Source: an uncultured Eubacterium sp. (GTDB taxonomy: Bacteria > Bacillota > Clostridia > Peptostreptococcales > Anaerovoracaceae). From it: a stretch of DNA of 8,148 nt. A model generated the notes under the pieces. The model did not search any database. It was not told the DNA's origin and saw only the letters and a list, made by a program, of their open reading frames with translations. Position 1 is the stretch's first letter, and every line of letters starts with the position of its first letter. Shown piece by piece: positions 1 to 6,107 of this stretch. Where the stretch lies: the NCBI GenBank assembly GCA_947367725.1, contig CANBFZ010000067.1:1-8148 (forward strand), written 5' to 3'. The position numbers and the translations under genes are program-made.

Positions 1-596
1 AGGATAGCGATTTGCGGGCACTCTGTACCAGCGTACTTTCGGAGAATCGGGAAAAGCTGCTGTATTATCCCGCTGCATCGAAGAACCATCATGCAGAATA
101 CGGCGGTCTTTTATATCATGTGAAGCGGATGCTGATGACAGGACTTCGCGTTTGTGAAGTATATACCAATCTGAATAAAGACCTAGTGGTTGCAGGCGTA
201 ATCCTTCACGACATCGAGAAACTTAACGAAATTTTATCCAATGAATATGGCGTGTCGCCAGGATATTCTTTTGAAGGGCAGATGTTGGGACATATTGTGC
301 AGGGCATTAAGTTTTTGGACAGAATCTGCAGCGAACTGGGATTCCCAGAGGAAAAGACATTGATGCTGGAGCATATGATTCTGTCCCATCACTATGAACC
401 AGAATTCGGAAGCCCAAAGAAACCGTTGTTTCCGGAAGCAGAAGTACTGCACTATTTGGATATTTTAGATGCACGTATGTTTGATATGGAAGATGCGCTG
501 CGGGGCGTTGCACCGGGCTCGTTCTCTGACCGTATCTGGACGCTGGATCAACGCAGGATTTACAAATGCAAAGAAGATGGAGGAACGCAGGAGTGA
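1..596 (+). CDS. yhaM: YhaM-like 3'-5' exoribonuclease, HD domain (5' end outside window)
   Basis: This is the C-terminal part of an HD-domain nuclease. The frame is open to the window edge (first full codon at base 3), so the TTG at 12 is probably an internal leucine codon rather than the start. Counting residues from that TTG, the HD metal-site series is visible: NHHAEYGGLLYH (25-36), the HD pair in VILHDIEK (63-70), LGHI (92-95), SHHYEPEFGSPKKP (125-138) and LHYLDILDARM (146-156). The GGLLxHV, SHH and LDxLDARM signatures are those of YhaM/CBF1 proteins, which are metal-dependent 3'-5' exoribonucleases of about 310-320 residues with an N-terminal OB-fold. The OB-fold would lie upstream of the window. 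One oddity is HDIEK where the family usually has HDIGK. The stop overlaps the next gene as GTGA. Family placement is good; the exact activity is inferred from homologues. Confidence 0.85.
   Translation, partial: DSDLRALCTSVLSENREKLLYYPAASKNHHAEYGGLLYHVKRMLMTGLRVCEVYTNLNKDLVVAGVILHDIEKLNEILSNEYGVSPGYSFEGQMLGHIVQGIKFLDRICSELGFPEEKTLMLEHMILSHHYEPEFGSPKKPLFPEAEVLHYLDILDARMFDMEDALRGVAPGSFSDRIWTLDQRRIYKCKEDGGTQE
579..583 (+). promoter_or_regulatory. Ribosome binding site (GGAGG) supporting the GTG start at 593
   Basis: GGAGG ends nine bases before GTG at 593. An in-frame ATG at 566 has only a weak GGAT-like sequence before it and would create a 31-base overlap, so the GTG is preferred as the start of the nucleotidyltransferase-like gene. 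Confidence 0.65.
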
Positions 597-1882
597 TTAA
601 ATTCGACAAGGATGTGCTGAAAGCGCTGCAAACCTTAGAAAAAGAAGGATTTGAGACATATGCCGCAGGAGAGTGCGTCAGAGATCAGCTGTTGGGGCAG
701 AAAGTTTATGACTGGGATTTGTTTACCAAAGCGCCGCTCTCAACATTACAGCAGATTTTTCCGGAAGCGGAGGTGCTGGATGCCCAAGGGGAGAAGATTC
801 GTCTGGATTTTACTTACGAAGTGCCGGCAAAGGAAGAGGGAGAAGCTGCAGTGGTCGAGGGATGCATTGCTGATGTGTGCACCTTTGACGGCAGCATTGA
901 AGATGCGCTGGGCGCCATGGGATTCACGGTAAATGCCCTGGCGGATAATCCGGATAGAGCGCTGGTCGATCCTTATGGCGGCAGAGCGGATCTGAAAGCA
1001 AAGCTGATTCGCACCATCGATTCTCCTGCACGTCTCTTTCAGGAAGCGCCGATTCGCATGCTGGAAGCAGTTCGCCTTGCTGCAGAGCTGGACTTCGATT
1101 TGCACAAAAGTGTATTTGAAGCCATCGGACAGTTTTGGCGGCCTTTGATGGAGCAGGTGGATCGAGGCGATGTAAAAGCGGTACGTGAAGAATTTGAAGC
1201 GCTGCTTGTTTCCGATCATGCAGGCAAAGGGCTGAAGATGCTGACTGGAAGTGGTCTCATGGCAGTTATTTTGGGCGAAGACATTGCTGGCAGCATGTCT
1301 ATGTCTGATACCAACGCATTCAAGACTGTCTGCCAGCATATTGATCAGACCAAGCCGGTCAGAACCAGGCGGCTGGGTCTTGTTTACACTGCAATTACCA
1401 AGAAGCGGGCATTGCCTGCCATTGCGCGTCTGCAGTTTGATGCAAAAACAGCGCAGCACCTGAAAGATGGCGTGGAACGAGTGATCGATATTAATTTTTT
1501 AAATACAGAGATGGAGTTTAAGAAATTCCTGTTTCAATACGGAAAAGATCGGTACAACTATCTGCATAATCTGTCGAAGGCGATGCGCATTGTTTACGAC
1601 CAGCCAAGTCTGAAGATTGAATCCAGAAACTATATGATGAAGAAGATTGTATCCGGTAATGAACCGGTCTTTGTGGAGGACCTGGTCATCGACGCCAACG
1701 ATATTATGGAAGCGGGCATTACAGACTCTTCTGAGAAGGCTTCTGCACTTCTGGAATTGGTGGTGGCACTGGTGCATAAGAATCCTGCCAACAATCACCG
1801 GGATGTGCTGCTGAAATATGCCAAGAAATATTCTAAAAACAAGCTGGCAGCAAAAACCAGATATGTTAAATGGGTAAAATAA
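593..1882 (+). CDS. Divergent class II tRNA nucleotidyltransferase / CCA-adding-enzyme-like protein
   Basis: From GTG 593 the product is 429 residues, about the usual size of Firmicute CCA enzymes, which add or repair the 3' CCA end of tRNA. The polymerase-beta-like nucleotidyltransferase head is recognisable: GECVRD (26-31), DWDLFT with the DxD metal pair (40-45), GFTVNALA (110-117), LVDPYGGRADLKAKLIRTI (124-142) and FQEAPIRMLEAVRLAAEL (149-166). The C-terminal body PVFVEDLVIDANDIMEAGI (358-376) and NPANNHRDVLLKY (397-409) also matches CCA enzymes. Several usually fixed positions are changed: GGxVRD reads GECVRD, RRDFTINA reads AMGFTVNA, and the base-recognition EDxxR reads EAPIR. The HDIGK segment found in many clostridial homologues is absent near 260-290. 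Catalytic carboxylates remain, so it may be an altered-specificity enzyme, a repair-only enzyme or a pseudoenzyme. An alternative ATG start at 566 would add nine residues. The gene is coupled to the genes on both sides. Confidence 0.8.
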   Translation: MIKFDKDVLKALQTLEKEGFETYAAGECVRDQLLGQKVYDWDLFTKAPLSTLQQIFPEAEVLDAQGEKIRLDFTYEVPAKEEGEAAVVEGCIADVCTFDGSIEDALGAMGFTVNALADNPDRALVDPYGGRADLKAKLIRTIDSPARLFQEAPIRMLEAVRLAAELDFDLHKSVFEAIGQFWRPLMEQVDRGDVKAVREEFEALLVSDHAGKGLKMLTGSGLMAVILGEDIAGSMSMSDTNAFKTVCQHIDQTKPVRTRRLGLVYTAITKKRALPAIARLQFDAKTAQHLKDGVERVIDINFLNTEMEFKKFLFQYGKDRYNYLHNLSKAMRIVYDQPSLKIESRNYMMKKIVSGNEPVFVEDLVIDANDIMEAGITDSSEKASALLELVVALVHKNPANNHRDVLLKYAKKYSKNKLAAKTRYVKWVK

Positions 1883-4101
1883 TGGAAGAAAAGCAAGGCG
1901 TCATTACGGAGATTATTTTTCATAATGAGGACAACGGATATACGATTGCAGAACTGGAGACAGAAGATGAATGCTTTACAGTCGTTGGCTGTTTGCCTAC
2001 CTGTGGACCGGGAACAAGTTACAAACTGCGGGGCACCTTTAAGATGCACCCTACTTATGGAGAGCAGTTTGCTTTTTCAGAGTTTGAAGAGGTGCTGCCA
2101 ACCGGAATCGCTGGGATTGAAGGATTTCTGGCGTCTGGCGTCATAAAGGGCATTGGTCCCAAAATGGCAGCAGCAATTGTAGCGCGTTTTGGAGAAGACA
2201 CATTTTCTGTGATGGAGCAGGCGCCGCAGCGGCTGACGCTTGTCAGTGGCATTGGACCAAAGAAAGCCGAAGCGATTGCTGCGGCATTTGCGGCACACAG
2301 AGAATTTGCGGAAGTTTCTATGTTTTTTCAGCAATATGGTGTTTCTGCTGAATATGCGCTAAAGCTCTACAAGGTGTACGGCGCCGATGCGATGGAACTC
2401 ATTCATGAAAACCCTTACCGCCTTGTGGAAGAGGTTTATGGCATCGGTTTTCACAAGGCGGATACCATTGCTGCCAAAATGGGAATCGAGCAAGAAAGTC
2501 CGTTTCGGTTACGGAGCGGTATCAAATATGCCTTGGGGTACTTTGCCGGAGAAGGCAGTACTTATGTTCCGCAGGAGGAACTTTGTGAAAAAGTCGGACA
2601 GCTTCTGGATGTATCGAGAGAATTGGTTTACGAGAACATGGTCGATATGGCGTTTGCGGGAGAAATTCAGCTAGATACCCTAAAAGGACAGACCGTGGTA
2701 TATCTGTATGGGTATTATCTGGCAGAGCAGAAGGTTTGCCGAAATCTGGCGGCGCTTTCTAACGCTAGTTTGAAGTCTCTTTCTGTGGATATTGACAGCA
2801 TGATTGCGATGACGCAGCGGCAGACGGGAATTGCCCTCTCGGCACAGCAGATTTGTGCGGTAAAGAGTTCTCTTACGAGTGGCATTTCTGTCATTACCGG
2901 CGGTCCAGGAACAGGAAAAACTACGATTATCAATACACTGATTAATATTTTTGAACAGAGCCAATGCAAAGTGGCGATCGCAGCGCCTACGGGACGTGCT
3001 GCCAAGCGGATTACTGAAACCAGCGGGCACTACGCATCTACAGTGCATCGTCTTTTGGAATACTATTACGCTTCTGATGAAGATGTGATGCGATTTGGAA
3101 AAAACAGCGAAGACCCTTTAAAATACGATGTCGTCATCGTGGATGAAGCATCTATGATTGACCTGCTTTTGATGCAGGGGCTGACGGAAGCCCTGAAACC
3201 GGGAACCCGACTGATTATGGTCGGAGACTATGATCAGCTTCCGTCTGTGGGTGCAGGCAATGTCCTTCGGGATATGATCGAAAGTGAATATGTGCATACG
3301 GTGAAACTGAAAGAGATTTTTCGTCAGGCACAGGAAAGTATGATTGTTGTCAACGCACACCGCATTAATCAAGGAGAGCAGCCGTTCCTGAACAATAAAG
3401 ACAAGGATTTTTTCTTTATGGAACGGTCATCGGACAAGCAGATTGTAGAGTTACTGGTGCAGCTGATTACAAAGCGGCTAGCAGCTTATTACGAAGGGAT
3501 TGTGCCGGTACGCGATATTCAGCTTCTGACACCGGTGCGCAAAGGCGTGCTAGGCAGTATTGCATTGAACCAGGTTCTGCAGGAAGCGCTGAATCCGCCG
3601 CAGCAGTCTCTTGCGGAAAAGAAGTTTGGGGATAAGATTTTTCGTGAAAATGACAAAGTCATGCAGATCCGAAATAATTATGAGATCGGCTGGAAAAAGC
3701 GGAGAGATTTTTCGGAAGGACAGGGCATATTTAACGGGGATGTAGGATTTATAGAGAAGATCGATAAAGAGTACAATCAGATGACCGTGATATTTGATGA
3801 AGATAAATATGTCACCTATGATTTTACCCAGCTAGATGAGCTAGAATTGGCGTATGCGATTACAGTACATAAAAGTCAGGGCAGTGAATTTCCTATTGTA
3901 GTCATGCCGGTTTCTTGGTTTCCGCCGGTGCTTGCTACCAGAAATTTGCTGTACACGGCAGTGACGCGCGGAAAACAGGTGGTGGTGCTGGCGGGCAGTG
4001 AACAGCGTATGCACGCCATGATTGACAATAATCGGATTAAAATGCGGTATTCTGGTCTGCGTTATCGGCTGGAAGAATTGCTGGAAGTAGGGATTGGATG
4101 A
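1882..4101 (+). CDS. recD2: RecD2 (YrrC-type) ATP-dependent 5'-3' DNA helicase
   Basis: A 739-residue SF1B helicase of the RecBC-independent RecD2 family, which acts in DNA repair and replication-fork maintenance in the cytoplasm. The N-terminus (QGVITEIIFHNEDNGYTIAE) is the family's small beta domain. Helix-hairpin-helix segments follow: IKGIGPKMA (88-96), VSGIGPKKA (121-129) and VYGIGFHKAD (185-194). Helicase motifs appear in order: Walker A GGPGTGKTT (340-348), APTGRAAKR (368-376), Walker B VVIVDEAS (417-424), GDYDQLPSVGAGN (448-460), AITVHKSQGSEF (659-670) and YTAVTRGK (691-698). All key residues are intact and the length is typical. ATG 1882 forms TAATG with the upstream stop and gives the usual M-E-E-K start; an in-frame ATG at 1870 is possible. 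Neither has a strong ribosome binding site, so reinitiation from the upstream gene is likely. The gene overlaps comF through ATGA. Confidence 0.96.
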   Translation: MEEKQGVITEIIFHNEDNGYTIAELETEDECFTVVGCLPTCGPGTSYKLRGTFKMHPTYGEQFAFSEFEEVLPTGIAGIEGFLASGVIKGIGPKMAAAIVARFGEDTFSVMEQAPQRLTLVSGIGPKKAEAIAAAFAAHREFAEVSMFFQQYGVSAEYALKLYKVYGADAMELIHENPYRLVEEVYGIGFHKADTIAAKMGIEQESPFRLRSGIKYALGYFAGEGSTYVPQEELCEKVGQLLDVSRELVYENMVDMAFAGEIQLDTLKGQTVVYLYGYYLAEQKVCRNLAALSNASLKSLSVDIDSMIAMTQRQTGIALSAQQICAVKSSLTSGISVITGGPGTGKTTIINTLINIFEQSQCKVAIAAPTGRAAKRITETSGHYASTVHRLLEYYYASDEDVMRFGKNSEDPLKYDVVIVDEASMIDLLLMQGLTEALKPGTRLIMVGDYDQLPSVGAGNVLRDMIESEYVHTVKLKEIFRQAQESMIVVNAHRINQGEQPFLNNKDKDFFFMERSSDKQIVELLVQLITKRLAAYYEGIVPVRDIQLLTPVRKGVLGSIALNQVLQEALNPPQQSLAEKKFGDKIFRENDKVMQIRNNYEIGWKKRRDFSEGQGIFNGDVGFIEKIDKEYNQMTVIFDEDKYVTYDFTQLDELELAYAITVHKSQGSEFPIVVMPVSWFPPVLATRNLLYTAVTRGKQVVVLAGSEQRMHAMIDNNRIKMRYSGLRYRLEELLEVGIG

Positions 4102-4913
4102 AAGCCTGGCGCAGTGTGCGGCGTGTGGTGGAAACCCTGCTAGATCTGCTCTATCCGCCGCATTTATATTGTATCTGCTGCGGCAACCTCATTGATGCAA
4201 CCAGAACTTATCATCTCTGCGACCATTGTATGGCACATATCAGATGGGACACAGCGCCGCTACAGCAGCTTGAGAAGCCGGTAGCAGAAACTGCAGAGCC
4301 GCAATGTATGGTACAAGATGCAGATGCAGCAAACGGTGGAGGGTATGCAAGTGCGGAAAAAAGGAAATCAGCCGTGGGTGCTGCGGATTTTTTTGATGCA
4401 GATAGCGGCATACCCGAGATGCAGAAGCTGCGGTGCGTACAGTACGGACTATATGAACGAACATTGATTTTTTCACTGAAATACAATGGAAAAAAATATA
4501 TTGCCAGAGATTTGGCGCAGATTATGGCAGATCGGCTTGCACTTGCAGGGCTAGCGTTTGATCTGATCGTGCCGGTGCCGATGTTTTTGGCGAAGCAGCA
4601 GCAGAGAGGGTTTAATCATGCGGCTCTGATGGGACAGCATTTGGGGAAATTGGTAGGAAAGCCGTGCTATGCAAAAGCGCTGCTTCGTACTGAACATACA
4701 TTGCCGATGCGCGGTCTTAGTCCCACAGAACGAAAACTTAATGTAAAAGGAAAGTTTGCACTGAACCGCAAATATGCCGGTGCATTGAAAGGAAAGAGGA
4801 TTCTGCTTTTAGATGATTTTTATACGACAGGCAGTACTGCAGAAGCATGCTTTGCACAACTTTGCGAAGCATCTCCTAGTGCAGTGTATTTTCTGGCGTT
4901 TGCAGCAAAATAA
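4098..4913 (+). CDS. comF: ComF/ComFC family phosphoribosyltransferase-fold protein
   Basis: A 271-residue ComF-family protein. In naturally competent bacteria these proteins are needed for DNA uptake; in others the role is unclear. An N-terminal zinc-ribbon-like cysteine set is visible (C25, C28, C41, C44 in YCICC and LCDHC). The C-terminal type I phosphoribosyltransferase region has LKYNGKKYIARDLAQIM (127-143), IVPVPMF (157-163), QQQRGFNHAALMGQ (167-180) and the PRPP-loop motif ILLLDDFYTTGSTAEA (235-250). It is longer than the roughly 220-240 residues common in the family. The excess falls at about residues 51-108, a stretch rich in Ala, Glu, Asp and Gly with no recognisable motif. ATG overlaps the recD2 stop (ATGA), and AGGGA at 4089-4093 serves as the ribosome binding site. 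Placement beside recD2 suggests DNA processing, but that is inference. Confidence 0.92.
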   Translation: MKAWRSVRRVVETLLDLLYPPHLYCICCGNLIDATRTYHLCDHCMAHIRWDTAPLQQLEKPVAETAEPQCMVQDADAANGGGYASAEKRKSAVGAADFFDADSGIPEMQKLRCVQYGLYERTLIFSLKYNGKKYIARDLAQIMADRLALAGLAFDLIVPVPMFLAKQQQRGFNHAALMGQHLGKLVGKPCYAKALLRTEHTLPMRGLSPTERKLNVKGKFALNRKYAGALKGKRILLLDDFYTTGSTAEACFAQLCEASPSAVYFLAFAAK

Positions 4914-4919
4914 TAGAAT
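4891..4919 (+). promoter_or_regulatory. Candidate promoter for the raiA-type noncoding RNA
   Basis: TAGAAT (4914-4919) differs from the sigma-A -10 consensus at one position and lies immediately after the comF stop. Seventeen bases upstream is a poor -35, TTCTGG (4891-4896). Initiation about seven bases downstream would place the RNA 5' end near 4926-4928, just before the long closing stem begins at 4932. The good fit to the RNA boundary is the main support; the weak -35 is the main doubt. Confidence 0.4.
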
Positions 4920-4926
4920 ACAACAG

Positions 4927-5123
4927 AAAAGACGGCATTGCAGTTGTCTGGGTCTGTGGTTGAAAATCCAGGCCAGTTGCGGGCAAAGGGATCCACGTAA
5001 GCTGATCCGCAAGGCGGCAGTGATCATGGCGCAGCTTAGATGTAAGTCCTCGGGAAAATCCCGGAAAAGGCGAGTGTGGGGGCAAAGACCAGGTCAGCCA
5101 GACAACTGCAATGCCGTTTTTCT
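4927..5123 (+). ncRNA. Structured noncoding RNA, probable raiA motif RNA
   Basis: This roughly 200-base element sits between comF and the hibernation factor gene and has no convincing reading frame. A perfect closing stem joins 4932-4951 to 5098-5117. Inside it, TAAGCTG (4998-5004) pairs with CAGCTTA (5032-5038), and CGGGA (5051-5055) pairs with TCCCG (5059-5063) around an AAA loop. TTGCGG (4977-4982) can pair with CCGCAA (5007-5012) in the loop of the first inner stem, which would be a pseudoknot; a local CCGC/GCGG hairpin (5007-5017) competes. GGGCAAAG occurs twice (4981-4988, 5080-5087). The established raiA motif is a complex RNA of about this size lying upstream of raiA/hpf genes in Firmicutes and Actinobacteria. 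It has been linked to sporulation and aggregation in Clostridium. Naming rests on position, size and architecture; I did not match it base by base to the published consensus. The ends are estimates. Confidence 0.72.
5098..5123 (+). terminator. Possible terminator formed by the RNA's closing stem and a T-tract
   Basis: The 3' arm of the closing stem (5098-5117) runs directly into T5 (5117-5121) followed by CT. A strong G/C-containing stem followed by a U-run is the layout of an intrinsic terminator, although the stem encloses a large folded domain rather than a small loop. It would define the RNA 3' end near 5121-5123 and separate it from the downstream gene. Confidence 0.4.
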
Positions 5124-5158
5124 ATGCCTACCAAAAGGGGAGGCATAGAAAAACGGCA
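5112..5158. repeat. 18-bp perfect inverted repeat between the noncoding RNA and hpf
   Basis: Bases 5112-5129 are the exact reverse complement of 5141-5158, around an 11-base centre that can add two C-G pairs. The T5 run lies in the 5' arm and the A5 run in the 3' arm on both strands, so this is not the usual hairpin-then-T-tract terminator. The first six bases (5112-5117) also belong to the 3' arm of the RNA's closing stem, so the lower parts of the two stems compete. A role in RNA 3'-end protection or in transcription control is possible but unproven. Confidence 0.8.
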
Positions 5159-5235
5159 ACTTCTAAGCATGAGTATTTTGACGAAAATTAATGCGCGTAA
5201 TACACAAAAAAGATATATGATTTTTCAGAAAACTG

Positions 5236-5244
5236 TGTTATAAT
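5236..5244 (+). promoter_or_regulatory. Extended -10 promoter for hpf
   Basis: TGTTATAAT gives a perfect -10 hexamer (5239-5244) preceded by the TGn extension. No good -35 is found at 16-18 bases upstream, which is acceptable for an extended -10 promoter. Transcription would start near 5251, giving an untranslated leader of about 73 bases. Its position after the noncoding RNA means hpf can be expressed independently of that RNA. Confidence 0.65.
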
Positions 5245-5309
5245 ACTGTTAAAGAAATTTATCTCAGGCGTCCCTTTCATTTAGAAATGCGGAAGCTTGG
5301 GGAATGGCT

Positions 5310-5316
5310 AAGGAGG
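5310..5316 (+). promoter_or_regulatory. Strong ribosome binding site of hpf
   Basis: AAGGAGG is an almost perfect anti-Shine-Dalgarno complement. It lies seven bases before ATG 5324, which fixes the start of the hibernation factor gene and predicts efficient translation. Confidence 0.85.
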
Positions 5317-5323
5317 TCGTCAA

Positions 5324-5851
5324 ATGAAGGTAAACATCACAGGTAAGAATTTTAATACTTACAAACATTTACAGGACACTTTGGAAAAGAAATTTGACAA
5401 ATTGGGGAAGTATTTTTCAGATGACATTACCGTAAACGTGGTATTATCTCAGGAGAGAGGCAAGGACAAGATTGAAGCAACCATCAATGCCAAGGGCGCT
5501 GTTTTCAGAGGCGAGGAAGTTTCCAATGACATCTATGAAGGAATTGACAAAGTGGTAGATAAGCTGTCCAGCCAGATGGCGAGATTTAAAGGAAAGCTGC
5601 AGAAGCGGTATAATGACAATAAATCCGTCAGATTTGAATGTCTGCCTGAACTGCCAGAAGAAGTAGAAGAAGTACACGTTGTTAAGACTAAGAAATTCCA
5701 GCTGACGCCGATGTCTGTAGAAGAGGCAATCTTAGAGATGGAAATGCTGCAGCATAATTTCTTTGTATTCCTTGATATGGAAACAGACAGCGTCAATGTT
5801 GTCTATCTCAGAAAAGATGGAAATTATGGAGTGCTGGAGACCACTTACTAA
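5324..5851 (+). CDS. hpf: Long-form ribosome hibernation promoting factor (HPF/RaiA family)
   Basis: A 175-residue long-form HPF. The N-terminal S30AE/YfiA domain (about 1-97) contains MKVNITGKNFNTYKHLQDTL, with the alternating strands and helices that bind the 30S decoding region and block tRNA and mRNA. An acidic linker (about 106-118) leads to the C-terminal dimerisation domain (about 123-172). That domain is marked by KKFQLTPMSVEEAILEME, the HNFFVFLDMETDSVNVVY strand pair and RKDGNYGVLE. In Firmicutes the long form joins two ribosomes into inactive 100S dimers under nutrient limitation, using this C-terminal domain. Length and both domains are complete. The gene is monocistronic, with its own extended -10 promoter upstream and an intrinsic terminator downstream, and follows a probable raiA RNA. 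Such promoters and leaders often respond to growth phase, but no specific regulator site is evident. Confidence 0.96.
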   Translation: MKVNITGKNFNTYKHLQDTLEKKFDKLGKYFSDDITVNVVLSQERGKDKIEATINAKGAVFRGEEVSNDIYEGIDKVVDKLSSQMARFKGKLQKRYNDNKSVRFECLPELPEEVEEVHVVKTKKFQLTPMSVEEAILEMEMLQHNFFVFLDMETDSVNVVYLRKDGNYGVLETTY

Positions 5852-5873
5852 ATCAAAACTTTTGTATTTTATG

Positions 5874-5901
5874 GAGCTGCCAAAAGGCGGCTCTTTTTTT
5901 T
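5874..5901 (+). terminator. Intrinsic terminator after hpf
   Basis: GAGCTGCC (5874-5881) pairs with GGCGGCTC (5886-5893), one pair being G-U, around an AAAA loop, followed at once by eight T (5894-5901). It lies 22 bases after the hpf stop and closes that transcription unit. No gene or clear structure is seen between it and the cdaA promoter. Confidence 0.93.
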
Positions 5902-6049
5902 ACTGCGAAAAAGCATGGATTTTGACGGTTTTTCGGAACAAAAGAAGCGGCGGCGAAGACTTTAAGGCTGCATATCCGGCTGGAATCGGATCGGACAAAA
6001 TATACAGCGTGTTTTCCTGGGTTTGTAGTGGTTTTTTGCACCATTTCCC

Positions 6050-6084
6050 TTGAATTTTTTAACTGATTACGGTAGAATTATAAT
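6050..6084 (+). promoter_or_regulatory. Sigma-A-like promoter for cdaA-cdaR
   Basis: TTGAAT (6050-6055) and TAGAAT (6073-6078) are separated by an ideal 17 bases and differ from consensus at two and one positions. A perfect TATAAT overlaps just downstream (6079-6084) but would sit 23 bases from the -35, so it may act as a second weak -10. The leader is short, and AAGGGGA (6095-6101) provides the ribosome binding site for ATG 6108. Confidence 0.7.
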
Positions 6085-6107
6085 AGCTGTATATAAGGGG
6101 AAGACAT

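Noticed and set aside
12..14. TTG as the true start of the first gene
   Set aside because: The frame stays open upstream to the window edge, there is no ribosome binding site, and the family needs an N-terminal OB-fold that would lie outside.
746..1459. A long minus-strand open frame of 237 codons
   Set aside because: It is antisense to the nucleotidyltransferase-like gene, has no family resemblance, and is a shadow of that gene's codon use.
4927..5123. A known metabolite riboswitch (c-di-GMP, cobalamin, lysine, ydaO-type c-di-AMP) or T-box
   Set aside because: GGGCAAAG briefly recalled c-di-GMP-I elements, but the rest of those consensus cores is absent. The downstream gene and separate promoter do not fit a leader switch, and no T-box sequence is present.
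4813..5148. A 111-codon plus-strand open frame crossing the end of comF and the intergenic region
   Set aside because: It starts inside comF in another frame, has a basic, low-information composition and is explained by the structured RNA it overlaps.
5112..5158. The strong hairpin as a standard intrinsic terminator
   Set aside because: The T-run lies inside the 5' arm and the hairpin is followed by A-rich sequence on the plus strand; the minus strand has the same arrangement. It is kept only as an inverted repeat.
5902..6049. Possible small gene or RNA between the hpf terminator and the cdaA promoter
   Set aside because: No start with a ribosome binding site and no long stem was found; I see nothing supportable there.
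5763..6053. A 96-codon plus-strand open frame overlapping the end of hpf and the following gap
   Set aside because: It lies out of frame over hpf and runs through the intrinsic terminator, with no ribosome binding site. Its protein has no recognisable feature.
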